From NCBI GenBank assembly GCA_019240015.1, contig JAFAZB010000169.1:1-18286 (forward strand): a DNA stretch of 18,286 nt, written 5' to 3'. Source of the stretch: Solirubrobacterales bacterium. GTDB lineage: Bacteria; Actinomycetota; Thermoleophilia; Solirubrobacterales; Solirubrobacteraceae. A program made the translations under genes and the position numbers. Below the pieces are notes generated by a model. The model was given only the letters and a program-made list of their open reading frames with translations, searched no databases and had not been told where the DNA came from. Numbering within the stretch: position 1 is the first letter of the stretch; each line of letters opens with the position of its first letter. This document shows, one piece after another, positions 7,866 to 14,492 of the stretch.

Positions 7866-9314
7866 TTGAAGTCGTTGCGGACTCGGGCCGCGCGCGGCAC
7901 GCTCATCAACACGGCGTTCGCCGCCGCGCTGGGCGCGCTCGGGCTGCTCGAGAGCTTCATCCTCGCGCGCTTCGTGACCCGCTCGGCGTACGGGGTGTGG
8001 GGGGTGCTGGCGGTCACGCTGGGGACCTTCCTGTGGCTCAAGCAGGTGGGAGTCGGCGACAAGTACGTCCAGCAGGACGAGGCCGATCAAGAGCTGGCGT
8101 TCCAGCAGGCGTTCACGCTCGAGCTCGCTTTCACCGCCGCGCTGACCGTGCTGCTGCTCGCTTCGGTGCCGGTGATTGTCCTCGCGTACGGGCTGCCCCA
8201 GCTGATCGCCCCCGGCCTGGTCGTGGCGGCGGCGCTGTTTGTCTCGACCTGGCAGGCACCGCAATGGGTCTTCTACCGCCGGATGGACTTCGGCCGCCAG
8301 CGGGCGCTCGCCGCCGTCGACCCCGTGGTCGGGTTTGCCGTCTCGGTCGCGCTTGCGGTCGCGGGGGCCGGCTACTGGGCGTTCGTGGGCGGTCTCGCCG
8401 CAGGGGCATGCGCCGCGTCCGGGGCGGCGGTGCTCAAGTCCCCGGTCGCGCTGCGACTGCGCTACGAGCCCGGCACGCTGCGCAGCTACGCCCGCTTCTC
8501 CGGGCCCCTGCTCGTCGCGAGCGGCGCCAGCTTGGTGATCGCGTGGAGCGCGATGATCGCGGCCAAGCTGGACCTGGGCGTGGGCGCCCTGGGGGTGGTG
8601 GCGCTCACGGCCACGATCGCGGGCTTCGCCGAGCGCGTCGACCAGCTCGTGACGGGGACGCTGTATCCGGCGATCTGCGCGGTCAGGGAGAACCGTCAGC
8701 TGTTGTACGAGTCGTTCGTGAAGTCCAACCGGCTCGCGCTGATGTGGGCGGTCCCGTTCGGCTTTGCGCTGACGCTGTTCGCGCCTGACCTGGTCCGGTT
8801 CGGGATCGGGACGCGCTGGCGCCCGGCGGTGGTCGTGCTCCAGGTGTACGGCGCGGCCGCGGCGCTCAACCACCTCGGGTTCAACTGGACGGCGTACTTC
8901 CGCGCGCTCGGCAAGACACGGCCGATCGCGGTCGCCGCGGTGACCGCGATGGCCGTGTTCCTGGCGGTCGGGATCCCGCTGCTGCTGATCTGGGGCCTAC
9001 CGGGATTCGCGGTCGGCGTCGCCCTCCAGGGGCTCGCCGCGCTGGCCTGCCGCGCGTACTACCTGCGGAGCGTGTTCCCCGGGTTCGACATGCTGCGCCA
9101 CGCCGCGCGTTCGCTGCTCCCCACGCTCCCGGGCGCCGCCGTCGTGCTGGCGCTGCGGGCCGTCGAGCGGCACCCGCGCACGCTCGTGCTCGCGCTCGGC
9201 GAGCTCGCGGTCTACGCGCTGGTGACGATCACCGCGACCTGGTGGGCGGAGGCCAGCCTGCTGCGCGAGGCGGTGGGGATCGTGCGCGGGCAGGATCCTG
9301 CTCCCGCCCACTAG
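7866..9314 (+). CDS. Wzx-like polysaccharide flippase (MOP superfamily)
   Basis: The 482-residue protein is hydrophobic along its whole length, with about twelve to fourteen membrane segments. It has the RGTLINTAFAAALGALGLLES and FVTRSAYGVWGVL start typical of Polysacc_synt/Wzx transporters. Such proteins flip polyprenyl-diphosphate-linked oligosaccharides from the inner to the outer face of the cytoplasmic membrane. It is first in a plus-strand operon with three glycosyltransferases; the next start follows its stop after three bases. The TTG start is unusual, but alternatives upstream are closed by a stop. The repeat-unit substrate is presumably built by the surrounding glycosyltransferases. 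No polymerase (Wzy) was recognised in the window. Confidence 0.88.
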   Translation: MKSLRTRAARGTLINTAFAAALGALGLLESFILARFVTRSAYGVWGVLAVTLGTFLWLKQVGVGDKYVQQDEADQELAFQQAFTLELAFTAALTVLLLASVPVIVLAYGLPQLIAPGLVVAAALFVSTWQAPQWVFYRRMDFGRQRALAAVDPVVGFAVSVALAVAGAGYWAFVGGLAAGACAASGAAVLKSPVALRLRYEPGTLRSYARFSGPLLVASGASLVIAWSAMIAAKLDLGVGALGVVALTATIAGFAERVDQLVTGTLYPAICAVRENRQLLYESFVKSNRLALMWAVPFGFALTLFAPDLVRFGIGTRWRPAVVVLQVYGAAAALNHLGFNWTAYFRALGKTRPIAVAAVTAMAVFLAVGIPLLLIWGLPGFAVGVALQGLAALACRAYYLRSVFPGFDMLRHAARSLLPTLPGAAVVLALRAVERHPRTLVLALGELAVYALVTITATWWAEASLLREAVGIVRGQDPAPAH

Positions 9315-9317
9315 CGG

Positions 9318-10286
9318 ATGAACGAGCGCGCCGTCGCCGTCGCCGTCGCCTCCCGCGACCGGCCGCTGCGCCTGCGCTGGCTGCTGAACGCGCTGCTCGA
9401 GCAGACCGCGCCCGCCGAGGCCTTCGAGGTGCTCGTCGCGTACGAGCCGCGTTCGGCCGAGACCGCACGACTGCTGCGCAGCCATCCGCTGCGCGACCGA
9501 GGGTGCCTGACGGCGGTCCCCTTCCCGCCGCACAGCGCGATGCCGGGTGCCGGGCGCAACGCCGCCTGGCGCGCCGCGAGCGCTCCCGTGATCCTGTTCG
9601 TCGACGACGACTGTCGCCCCGCCGAGGACTGGGTGCACCGCGCCGTGGACGCCACGAACGCCCACCCCGGGGCGATCGTCCAGGGCCAAACGCTCCCCGA
9701 TCCAGACGAAGCCGCGACGCTGACCGGCGCGCCCTGGACGCGGACGATGGAGGTGGCGCCGCCGAGCCCTTGGGCGGAGACCTGCAACATCGCTTATCCC
9801 CGCCGCCTGCTGGAGCGCCTGGGGGGCTTTGACGAGCGGATGCGGGTCGGCGAGGACACCGAGCTGGCGCTGCGGGCGACGCGCGCCGGGGCCCGGCTGG
9901 TGGCCGCGCCGCAGCTGCTCGTCTACCACGCCGTCGAGTCGTGCTGGCTGCCCGCGATGGTCCGCTCCCAGAGCCGCTGGCGCGACCTGGCAGCGCTCGT
10001 CAAACGCCACCCGGCGGTCCGGGCGCAGCTCTGGGGCGCGGTCTGGTGGAAGCGCGAGCATCCCGCGCTGCTGGCCGCGCTCACCGGAGCGGCGCTGGCC
10101 TCCCGGCACCGCAGCGCCGCGCTGCTGGCCGCGCCCTGGCTCTCGCTCCAGGTCGGGCACCGCGGTTACGGAGGCCGCGGCCTGCTCCGCTCGGTCGCGG
10201 AGCTTCCAGGGCGGGCCGCGATAGACGCCGCCGAGCTGGTGGCGCTCGCCCGGGGCAGCATCGCGCACCGGACGCTGATCCTGTGA
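9318..10286 (+). CDS. Family 2 glycosyltransferase with atypical first acidic motif
   Basis: The 322-residue protein shows the GT-A pattern: VAVAVASRDRP at the start, GAGRNAAWR (77-85), the metal-binding FVDDDCRP (94-101) and GVDE-like GGFDERMRVGEDTELALR (169-186) with the putative catalytic acidic pair. Where most family members have DDGS it has AYEPRS (41-46), so the nucleotide-binding aspartates there are replaced. It shares TCNIAYPRRLLERLGGF and LVYHAVE with the gene at 11184, indicating a paralogue. It starts three bases after the flippase stop with no Shine-Dalgarno site, and its stop overlaps the next start (GTGA). Its 5' end contains a short hexanucleotide repeat. Substrate unknown. 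Confidence 0.88.
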   Translation: MNERAVAVAVASRDRPLRLRWLLNALLEQTAPAEAFEVLVAYEPRSAETARLLRSHPLRDRGCLTAVPFPPHSAMPGAGRNAAWRAASAPVILFVDDDCRPAEDWVHRAVDATNAHPGAIVQGQTLPDPDEAATLTGAPWTRTMEVAPPSPWAETCNIAYPRRLLERLGGFDERMRVGEDTELALRATRAGARLVAAPQLLVYHAVESCWLPAMVRSQSRWRDLAALVKRHPAVRAQLWGAVWWKREHPALLAALTGAALASRHRSAALLAAPWLSLQVGHRGYGGRGLLRSVAELPGRAAIDAAELVALARGSIAHRTLIL

Positions 10287-11173
10287 GCCCGTCTCGGGTG
10301 AGCGATCGTCCGAGCGTCTCGGTGATCGTGCCGTTCCTGGGAACCGAGGCGCAGCTCGCGGCGCTGATCGAGCGGCTCCCCACGATCGCCCGGCGTCCCG
10401 GCGACGAGCTGATCGTGGCCGACAACCGCCCACGGGGGCCGGCGACGATCGCCGCCCGCGGGGCGGTCCGGCTCTGCCCGGCGCGCGAGACCCAGTCGCC
10501 GGGGTTCGCCCGCAACCGGGGCGCTGAGCTCGCGGGCGGCGATTGGCTGGTGTTCATCGACGCCGACACGCGCCCCAGCGCGTCGCTGCTCGATGACTAC
10601 TTCGACCCGCCGCCGGGGAGCCGCACCGCGGTGCTCGCCGGCGGCGTGCGCGACGTCGCCGGCGGCGGTTCGCTGGCCGCCCGCCACAGCGCCGCGCGGG
10701 GACACATGAGCCAGGCGGCGACGCTGACGCGCCCGGCCGGTCCGTATGCGCAGACCGTCAACTGCGCCGTGCGCCGCAGCGCCTTCATCGAGCTGGGCGG
10801 CTTCGAGCACCGGGTCCGCGCGGGCGAGGACGCGGACCTCTGCTTGCGCGTCCAGGCCAGTGGCTGGGGGCTCGAGCAGCGGCCCGGCGCGCGGGTTGAG
10901 CATCGGGCTCGCGACGGGGTGCCGGCGCTGCTCGTACAGCTCGCCCGGCACGGGAGCGGCGCCCGATGGCTCAACCACCGCTACCCGGGGCTGTTCCCGC
11001 CCCCCACCCTCCGGCAGCTGGCCCGCCGGCTCGCCTCGAACCTGCTCGCGGCGCTGGCGAAACTCGCCCGCGGCGAGCCCGAGGCGGCGAGCTTCGCGGC
11101 GCTCGACGTGCTCACGGCGATCGCCTTCGAGCTGGGGCGGCTGCTCCCCAACCGGGCCCCCGAGCGGAACTAG
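10283..11173 (+). CDS. Family 2 glycosyltransferase
   Basis: The 296-residue protein, counted from the GTG that overlaps the previous stop, has the GT-A elements SVSVIVPFLG (11-20), FARNRGAELAGGD (75-87), FIDADTRP (91-98) and GGFEHRVRAGEDADLCLR further on. As in the gene before it, the DDGS motif is altered, here to ADNRP (46-50). A second in-frame GTG at 10298 would shorten the protein by five residues and cannot be excluded. The C-terminal part is rich in arginine and leucine and may sit at the membrane surface. It lies in the middle of the flippase operon. Donor and acceptor are unknown. Confidence 0.85.
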   Translation: MSPSRVSDRPSVSVIVPFLGTEAQLAALIERLPTIARRPGDELIVADNRPRGPATIAARGAVRLCPARETQSPGFARNRGAELAGGDWLVFIDADTRPSASLLDDYFDPPPGSRTAVLAGGVRDVAGGGSLAARHSAARGHMSQAATLTRPAGPYAQTVNCAVRRSAFIELGGFEHRVRAGEDADLCLRVQASGWGLEQRPGARVEHRARDGVPALLVQLARHGSGARWLNHRYPGLFPPPTLRQLARRLASNLLAALAKLARGEPEAASFAALDVLTAIAFELGRLLPNRAPERN

Positions 11174-11176
11174 AAT
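11171..11176 (+). promoter_or_regulatory. -10-like hexamer TAGAAT inside the operon
   Basis: TAGAAT begins with the TAG stop codon of the 10283-11173 gene and ends seven bases before the GTG at 11184. It is a good -10 match and may give a separate leaderless mRNA for the last glycosyltransferase of the operon. Confidence 0.45.
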
Positions 11177-11183
11177 CGGCGCA

Positions 11184-12128
11184 GTGGCGGAACCGCTCGT
11201 GTCGGTGGTGGTGGCGACCCACGACCGTCCGGCCCGGTTGGCGCGCCTGCTCGCCGGTTTGCGCGTCCAGAGCTTGGGGAGTGGGCGGTTCGAGGTGGTC
11301 GTCGTCGCCGACGGATGCGGCGCGGACACGCTCGAGCTGCTGGCGCGCGAGCAAGCCCGCGGAGGGCTCGCGCTGCGGGTCGCCGAGCAACCGGTGGCCC
11401 GTGGCCCCGCGGCGGCACGCAACGCGGGCTGGCGGCGGGCCCGGGCGCCGCTGGTCGCGTTCACCGACGACGACTGCGTGCCGGCCCCCGGCTGGCTCGC
11501 GGCCGGCCTTGCGCAAGCGGGCCACGCGGCCGTGGTCCAGGGCCGCACCGAGCCCGACCCCGGCGAGCGCTCGCAGGTCGGGCTGCTGTCGCGCACCCAT
11601 CGGGTAGAGCGCCTCGGGCCGCAGTTTCAGACCTGCAACATGTTCTATCCACGAGCCGTGCTCGAGCAGCTGGGGGGCTTTCATGAGGAGTTCGGTTTGA
11701 CCCCCGGTGGCGAGGACACCGACCTCGCCTGGCGGGCGATCGCGGCCGGGCACGCGACCCGGTTCGCGCCCGAGGCGCTCGTGTACCACGCCGTTGAGCC
11801 GCTCGGCGCGCGCGCAAGCCTGCGGGTGGCGGGCCGCTGGAGCGCCACGGTCCGAGTATTCGCCGACCATCCTGGAGCCAGGTCGATGCTCTATCGAGGC
11901 CTGTTCTGGAACGTGTGGCACTACCTGCTGTGGCGCTCGGTGCTGGCGCTGCTGGCTCCGCGATGGCTGCGGCGGCTGCTGCTGGCGCGTCACCTGGCCG
12001 AGCTGCGCAAGCGCGCCCGCGAGGCCGGCGCCGGCCGCTGGGCGGTGCCGTTCCTGCTGGCGCACGACGCGGTGGAGTGCTGCGCGGTGGCCCGCGGCGC
12101 GCTCAGATACAGGACGCCGGTGTTGTAG
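11184..12128 (+). CDS. Family 2 glycosyltransferase
   Basis: The 314-residue protein has LVSVVVATHDRPARLARLL at the N-terminus, VVVADGCGADT (39-49) as the first acidic motif, GPAAARNAGWRRA (74-86), the metal-binding FTDDDCVP (93-100) and GGEDTDLAWR (175-184). VVQGRTEPDP, QTCNMFYPRAVLEQLGGF and LVYHAVE match the gene at 9318, so the two probably arose by duplication. The GTG start is supported by a TAGAAT hexamer seven bases upstream. Reading further upstream would run through the preceding gene. It is the last gene of the flippase operon and is followed by two hairpins. Substrate unknown. Confidence 0.88.
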   Translation: MAEPLVSVVVATHDRPARLARLLAGLRVQSLGSGRFEVVVVADGCGADTLELLAREQARGGLALRVAEQPVARGPAAARNAGWRRARAPLVAFTDDDCVPAPGWLAAGLAQAGHAAVVQGRTEPDPGERSQVGLLSRTHRVERLGPQFQTCNMFYPRAVLEQLGGFHEEFGLTPGGEDTDLAWRAIAAGHATRFAPEALVYHAVEPLGARASLRVAGRWSATVRVFADHPGARSMLYRGLFWNVWHYLLWRSVLALLAPRWLRRLLLARHLAELRKRAREAGAGRWAVPFLLAHDAVECCAVARGALRYRTPVL

Positions 12129-12146
12129 GCCGCGCGCTCGTCGCCC

Positions 12147-12180
12147 GGAGCGCCCGCTCCCTCTGGACCCACCCCCAGAG
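12147..12180 (+). terminator. Two adjacent hairpins after the glycosyltransferase operon
   Basis: GGAGC/GCTCC (12147-12160, four-base loop) is followed directly by CTCTGG/CCAGAG (12161-12180, eight-base loop). There is no U-tract, so this is a possible but unproven terminator of the flippase operon. Confidence 0.4.
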
Positions 12181-12184
12181 CGTC

Positions 12185-12190
12185 TAAGCT
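12185..12190 (+). promoter_or_regulatory. -10-like hexamer TAAGCT for msrA
   Basis: TAAGCT ends seven bases before the ATG at 12198, predicting a leaderless msrA mRNA. It lies directly after the two hairpins that end the upstream operon. Confidence 0.45.
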
Positions 12191-12197
12191 TCGGTAG

Positions 12198-12848
12198 ATG
12201 TTCGGACTGGGCCACAAGACCACGATGGTGAGCGAGGCCGACGCGCTCGCCGGTCGCGAGCAGGAGCTGCCTGTACCCGACCGGCACGCCGTCCTCGGCA
12301 CGCCGCTGAAGCCGCCGTTCCCGGAGGGCCACCAGCGAGCGATCCTCGGCATGGGTTGCTTCTGGGGCGCCGAGCGGGTGTTCTGGCAGGCGCCCGGCGT
12401 CTACACGACCGCGGTCGGCTACGCGGGCGGCTATACGCCCAACCCCACCTACGAAGAGGTGTGCGACGGGCGCACCGGACACGCCGAGGCGGTGCTGGTG
12501 GTGTTCGATCCGGACAAGATCGCCTACAGCGAGATCCTGCGGCTGTTCTGGGAGAACCACGACCCTACGCAGGGAATGCGCCAGGGCAACGACGTCGGCA
12601 CCCAGTACCGCTCCGCGATCTTCTGGACCATCGAGGAGCAGCAAGCCGCAGCGCAGGCCTCGCGGGCTGCCTACGCGGAGCGGCTGCGGGCCGCCGGATA
12701 CCCCGAGATCACCACCGAGCTGGCACCCGCGGGAGCGTTCTACTACGCCGAGGACTACCACCAGCAGTACCTGCACAAGAACCCGTGGGGATACTGCGGC
12801 CTCGGCGGCACCGGCGTCAGCTGCCCGGTCGGGATCGCCACCGCGTAA
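12198..12848 (+). CDS. msrA: Peptide methionine-S-sulfoxide reductase MsrA
   Basis: The 216-residue protein reduces methionine S-sulfoxide in proteins back to methionine. It has the hallmark GCFWGAE with catalytic Cys54, TAVGYAGGYTPNPTYEEVCDGRTGHAE (substrate pocket), and a C-terminal YCGLGGTGVSCP with two further cysteines (C200 and C209). These fit the resolving and recycling cysteines of the three-cysteine MsrA class, regenerated by thioredoxin. The N-terminal extension of about 45 residues before the catalytic domain resembles that of the longer MsrA proteins. No signal peptide is seen, so it is cytoplasmic. It is transcribed alone and converges on the cysO-like gene, with two hairpins between them. 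Confidence 0.97.
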   Translation: MFGLGHKTTMVSEADALAGREQELPVPDRHAVLGTPLKPPFPEGHQRAILGMGCFWGAERVFWQAPGVYTTAVGYAGGYTPNPTYEEVCDGRTGHAEAVLVVFDPDKIAYSEILRLFWENHDPTQGMRQGNDVGTQYRSAIFWTIEEQQAAAQASRAAYAERLRAAGYPEITTELAPAGAFYYAEDYHQQYLHKNPWGYCGLGGTGVSCPVGIATA

Positions 12849-12858
12849 GGGTTCTCAA

Positions 12859-12906
12859 GGCCAGGGCGGATGCACCCTGGCCCCGGGGCGCGCATGCGCC
12901 GCCCCG
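12859..12906. terminator. Pair of hairpins between convergent msrA and cysO genes
   Basis: GGCCAGGG (12859-12866) and CCCTGGCC (12875-12882) form a perfect eight-base-pair stem. A second stem, CGGGGCG with CGCCCCG (12884-12906), follows after one base. Both are symmetrical and can form in either transcript. Neither has a U-tract. Position between two converging genes makes a bidirectional terminator likely. Confidence 0.6.
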
Positions 12907-12916
12907 AACACCACCA

Positions 12917-13189
12917 TCACCCTCCGGCGACCGCCGGCAGGATCGTCACTTCGTCGCCGTCCTGCACCGGGGTGTTGAGGCCGTCCAGGAAGCGGATGTC
13001 CTCGCCGTCGACGTACACGTTGACGAACCGCCGCAGCCCACCGTCCTCGGCGATCCGGCTGCGCAGCTCGCCATAGCGCGCATACAGGGCATCGAGCACC
13101 TCGCCCACGGTCGAGCCGTCAACGCTCGCCTCCGACTGGCCCTCGGTGGCCTCCCGGAGCTGAGTGGGAATCTTGACGCTGACGGCCAT
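12917..13189 (-). CDS. cysO: CysO-like sulfur carrier protein (MoaD/ThiS family)
   Basis: The 90-residue protein is a ubiquitin-fold sulfur carrier ending in VTILPAVAGG, with the terminal Gly-Gly that is adenylated and converted to a thiocarboxylate. From memory it is strikingly close to mycobacterial CysO: same length class, IPT.LR near the start, RFVN.YV..EDIRF in the middle, and the same last ten residues. CysO hands sulfide to the PLP enzyme CysM to make cysteine from O-phosphoserine, and the Mec protease then releases the amino acid. Neither CysM nor Mec is in this window. Instead the gene follows a threonine-synthase-like PLP enzyme by twelve bases on the same strand, under the same SAM riboswitch. 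The Shine-Dalgarno site is weak (AAAGA). A role in molybdopterin synthesis is less likely, as no moa genes are near. Confidence 0.85.
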   Translation of the reverse strand: MAVSVKIPTQLREATEGQSEASVDGSTVGEVLDALYARYGELRSRIAEDGGLRRFVNVYVDGEDIRFLDGLNTPVQDGDEVTILPAVAGG

Positions 13190-13201
13190 CGCTGAATCTT
13201 T

Positions 13202-14437
13202 TCAGGCGACGGCCGCCAGTCGCTCGCTGGCCTGCTCGAACGACGCCACCGTCGGCTCGATCTCCCATTGCTCGAACGTCCCGCGCGCGCAGTCGAGCGT
13301 CTTCAGCCCCTCTCCGGTGATGTATGCCACCACCCGCTCACCGGGATCGATGTCGCCGCGCTCGGCGAGCTTCGCGAGCACCGCCACCGTGACGCCACCC
13401 GCGGTTTCGGTGAAGATGCCGGTGGTCTTCGCGAGCAGGCTGATCCCGGCCCGGATCTCGTCGTCGGTGACCGAGTCGATCGAGCCGCCGCTGGCCCGCG
13501 CTAGCTCGAGCGCGTAGGGGCCGTCCGCCGGGTTGCCGATCGCCAGCGACTTGGCGATCGTGTCCGGCTTGACCGGCTTGCAAAAGTCCCGTCCCGCGGC
13601 GAACGCGCTCGCGACGGGCGAGCACCCCGCCGCCTGAGCGCCGTTGAACGTGGGACGCTGACCGGCCACCAGGCCGAGCTCGATCCACTCCTCGAAGCCC
13701 CGCGCGACCTTCGTGAACAGCGACCCCGAAGCGATCGGACACACCACTCGGTCGGGCAGCTGGAATCCGAGCTGCTCGACGGTTTCGAACGCGAGCGTCT
13801 TCGACCCCTCGGAGTAGTACGGGCGCATGTTGATGTTGACGAACGCCCACTCGTGCTCGCCCGAGAGCTCGGTGCAGAGCCTGTTGACATCGTCGTAGTT
13901 GCCGCGAACGGCGACCAGGTGGGTCCCGTACACGCCGGTCGCGAGCACCTTCTGCTCCTCGAGGTCGGCCGGGATGAACACATAGGACTCGAGTCCCGCG
14001 GCGGCCGCGTGGGCGGCTACGGCGTTTGCCAGGTTGCCGGTCGACGCGCACGCGATCGTCTGAAAGCCGAGCTCGCGAGCTCGGGCCAGCGCCACCGAGA
14101 CCACCCGGTCCTTGAACGAGTGGGTGGGGTTGGCGGCGTCGTTCTTGATGTACAGCTCGCCCAGCCCGAGCTGGTCGGCGAGCCGGTCGGCTCGCAGCAG
14201 CGGCGTCCAGCCGGCCGGCAGCGTCCCGCGGGGCGGCGCGGCGACCGGAAGGAAGTCGGTGTAGCGCCAGATCGAGTGCGGGCCGGCCTGAATCCGGCGT
14301 CGCAGCTCGTCCGGGTCTACGTGCTCGCGGGGGGCGTAGGCGACCTCGAGCGGGCCGAAGCAGCGCTCACAGACGTACCGCGCGTCCAGCGGATAGGTGT
14401 TCTGGCATTCCTTGCAGCGAAGCGACTCTGGCGGCAT
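13202..14437 (-). CDS. thrC: Threonine-synthase-like PLP enzyme under SAM riboswitch control
   Basis: The 411-residue protein is a fold-type II PLP enzyme of the threonine synthase family. These enzymes normally convert O-phosphohomoserine to threonine. It starts with a zinc-ribbon-like CKEC...CERC (C8, C11, C23, C26), continues with NPTHSFKDR holding the PLP lysine (K109), and has ASTGN (131-135) for the cofactor phosphate. YYSEGSKTLAFE and PIASGSLFTK are also family-typical. The ATG at 14437 is chosen because a GGAGGT Shine-Dalgarno lies ten bases upstream and because it follows the riboswitch terminator. The frame stays open to an ATG at 14497, but those 20 codons lie in the terminator and aptamer. 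It precedes cysO by twelve bases. The SAM riboswitch and the CysO partner suggest a sulfur-amino-acid role instead of, or besides, threonine synthesis. The family is certain; the physiological reaction is open. Confidence 0.92.
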   Translation of the reverse strand: MPPESLRCKECQNTYPLDARYVCERCFGPLEVAYAPREHVDPDELRRRIQAGPHSIWRYTDFLPVAAPPRGTLPAGWTPLLRADRLADQLGLGELYIKNDAANPTHSFKDRVVSVALARARELGFQTIACASTGNLANAVAAHAAAAGLESYVFIPADLEEQKVLATGVYGTHLVAVRGNYDDVNRLCTELSGEHEWAFVNINMRPYYSEGSKTLAFETVEQLGFQLPDRVVCPIASGSLFTKVARGFEEWIELGLVAGQRPTFNGAQAAGCSPVASAFAAGRDFCKPVKPDTIAKSLAIGNPADGPYALELARASGGSIDSVTDDEIRAGISLLAKTTGIFTETAGGVTVAVLAKLAERGDIDPGERVVAYITGEGLKTLDCARGTFEQWEIEPTVASFEQASERLAAVA

Positions 14438-14442
14438 ATGTG

Positions 14443-14475
14443 AAAAAACCTCCGCCGGGGTCTGTGGTCGGAGGT
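14443..14475 (-). terminator. Riboswitch-controlled intrinsic terminator that also holds the thrC ribosome binding site
   Basis: On the minus strand ACCTCCG (14475-14469) pairs with CGGAGGT (14454-14448), a seven-base-pair stem with a 14-base loop, followed at once by six U (14448-14443). This is a textbook intrinsic terminator just downstream of the SAM aptamer. The 3' half of the stem contains GGAGGT, so the same hairpin would also hide the ribosome binding site of the gene at 14437. Confidence 0.88.
14448..14453 (-). promoter_or_regulatory. Shine-Dalgarno GGAGGT for thrC
   Basis: GGAGGT lies ten bases before the ATG at 14437. It is the only strong Shine-Dalgarno match I saw in front of a gene in this window, and it decides the start of the thrC-like gene against the longer open frame. 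It forms the 3' arm of the terminator hairpin. Confidence 0.7.
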
Positions 14476-14492
14476 CCTGTAACCGCCCTTTC

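Noticed and set aside
5786..8788. A 1000-codon open frame on the plus strand
   Set aside because: It runs antisense to the ATP-grasp and glycosyltransferase genes and then out of frame through the flippase gene. Its product is low-complexity and rich in Arg, Glu and His. It is a GC-rich shadow frame.
10166..12776. Long minus-strand open frames opposite the glycosyltransferases and msrA
   Set aside because: They oppose conserved glycosyltransferase and MsrA coding frames, and their products show no recognisable motif.
12917..13189. MoaD of molybdopterin synthase
   Set aside because: The fold is shared, but the C-terminal LPAVAGG and internal motifs fit CysO, and no molybdenum cofactor genes are near.
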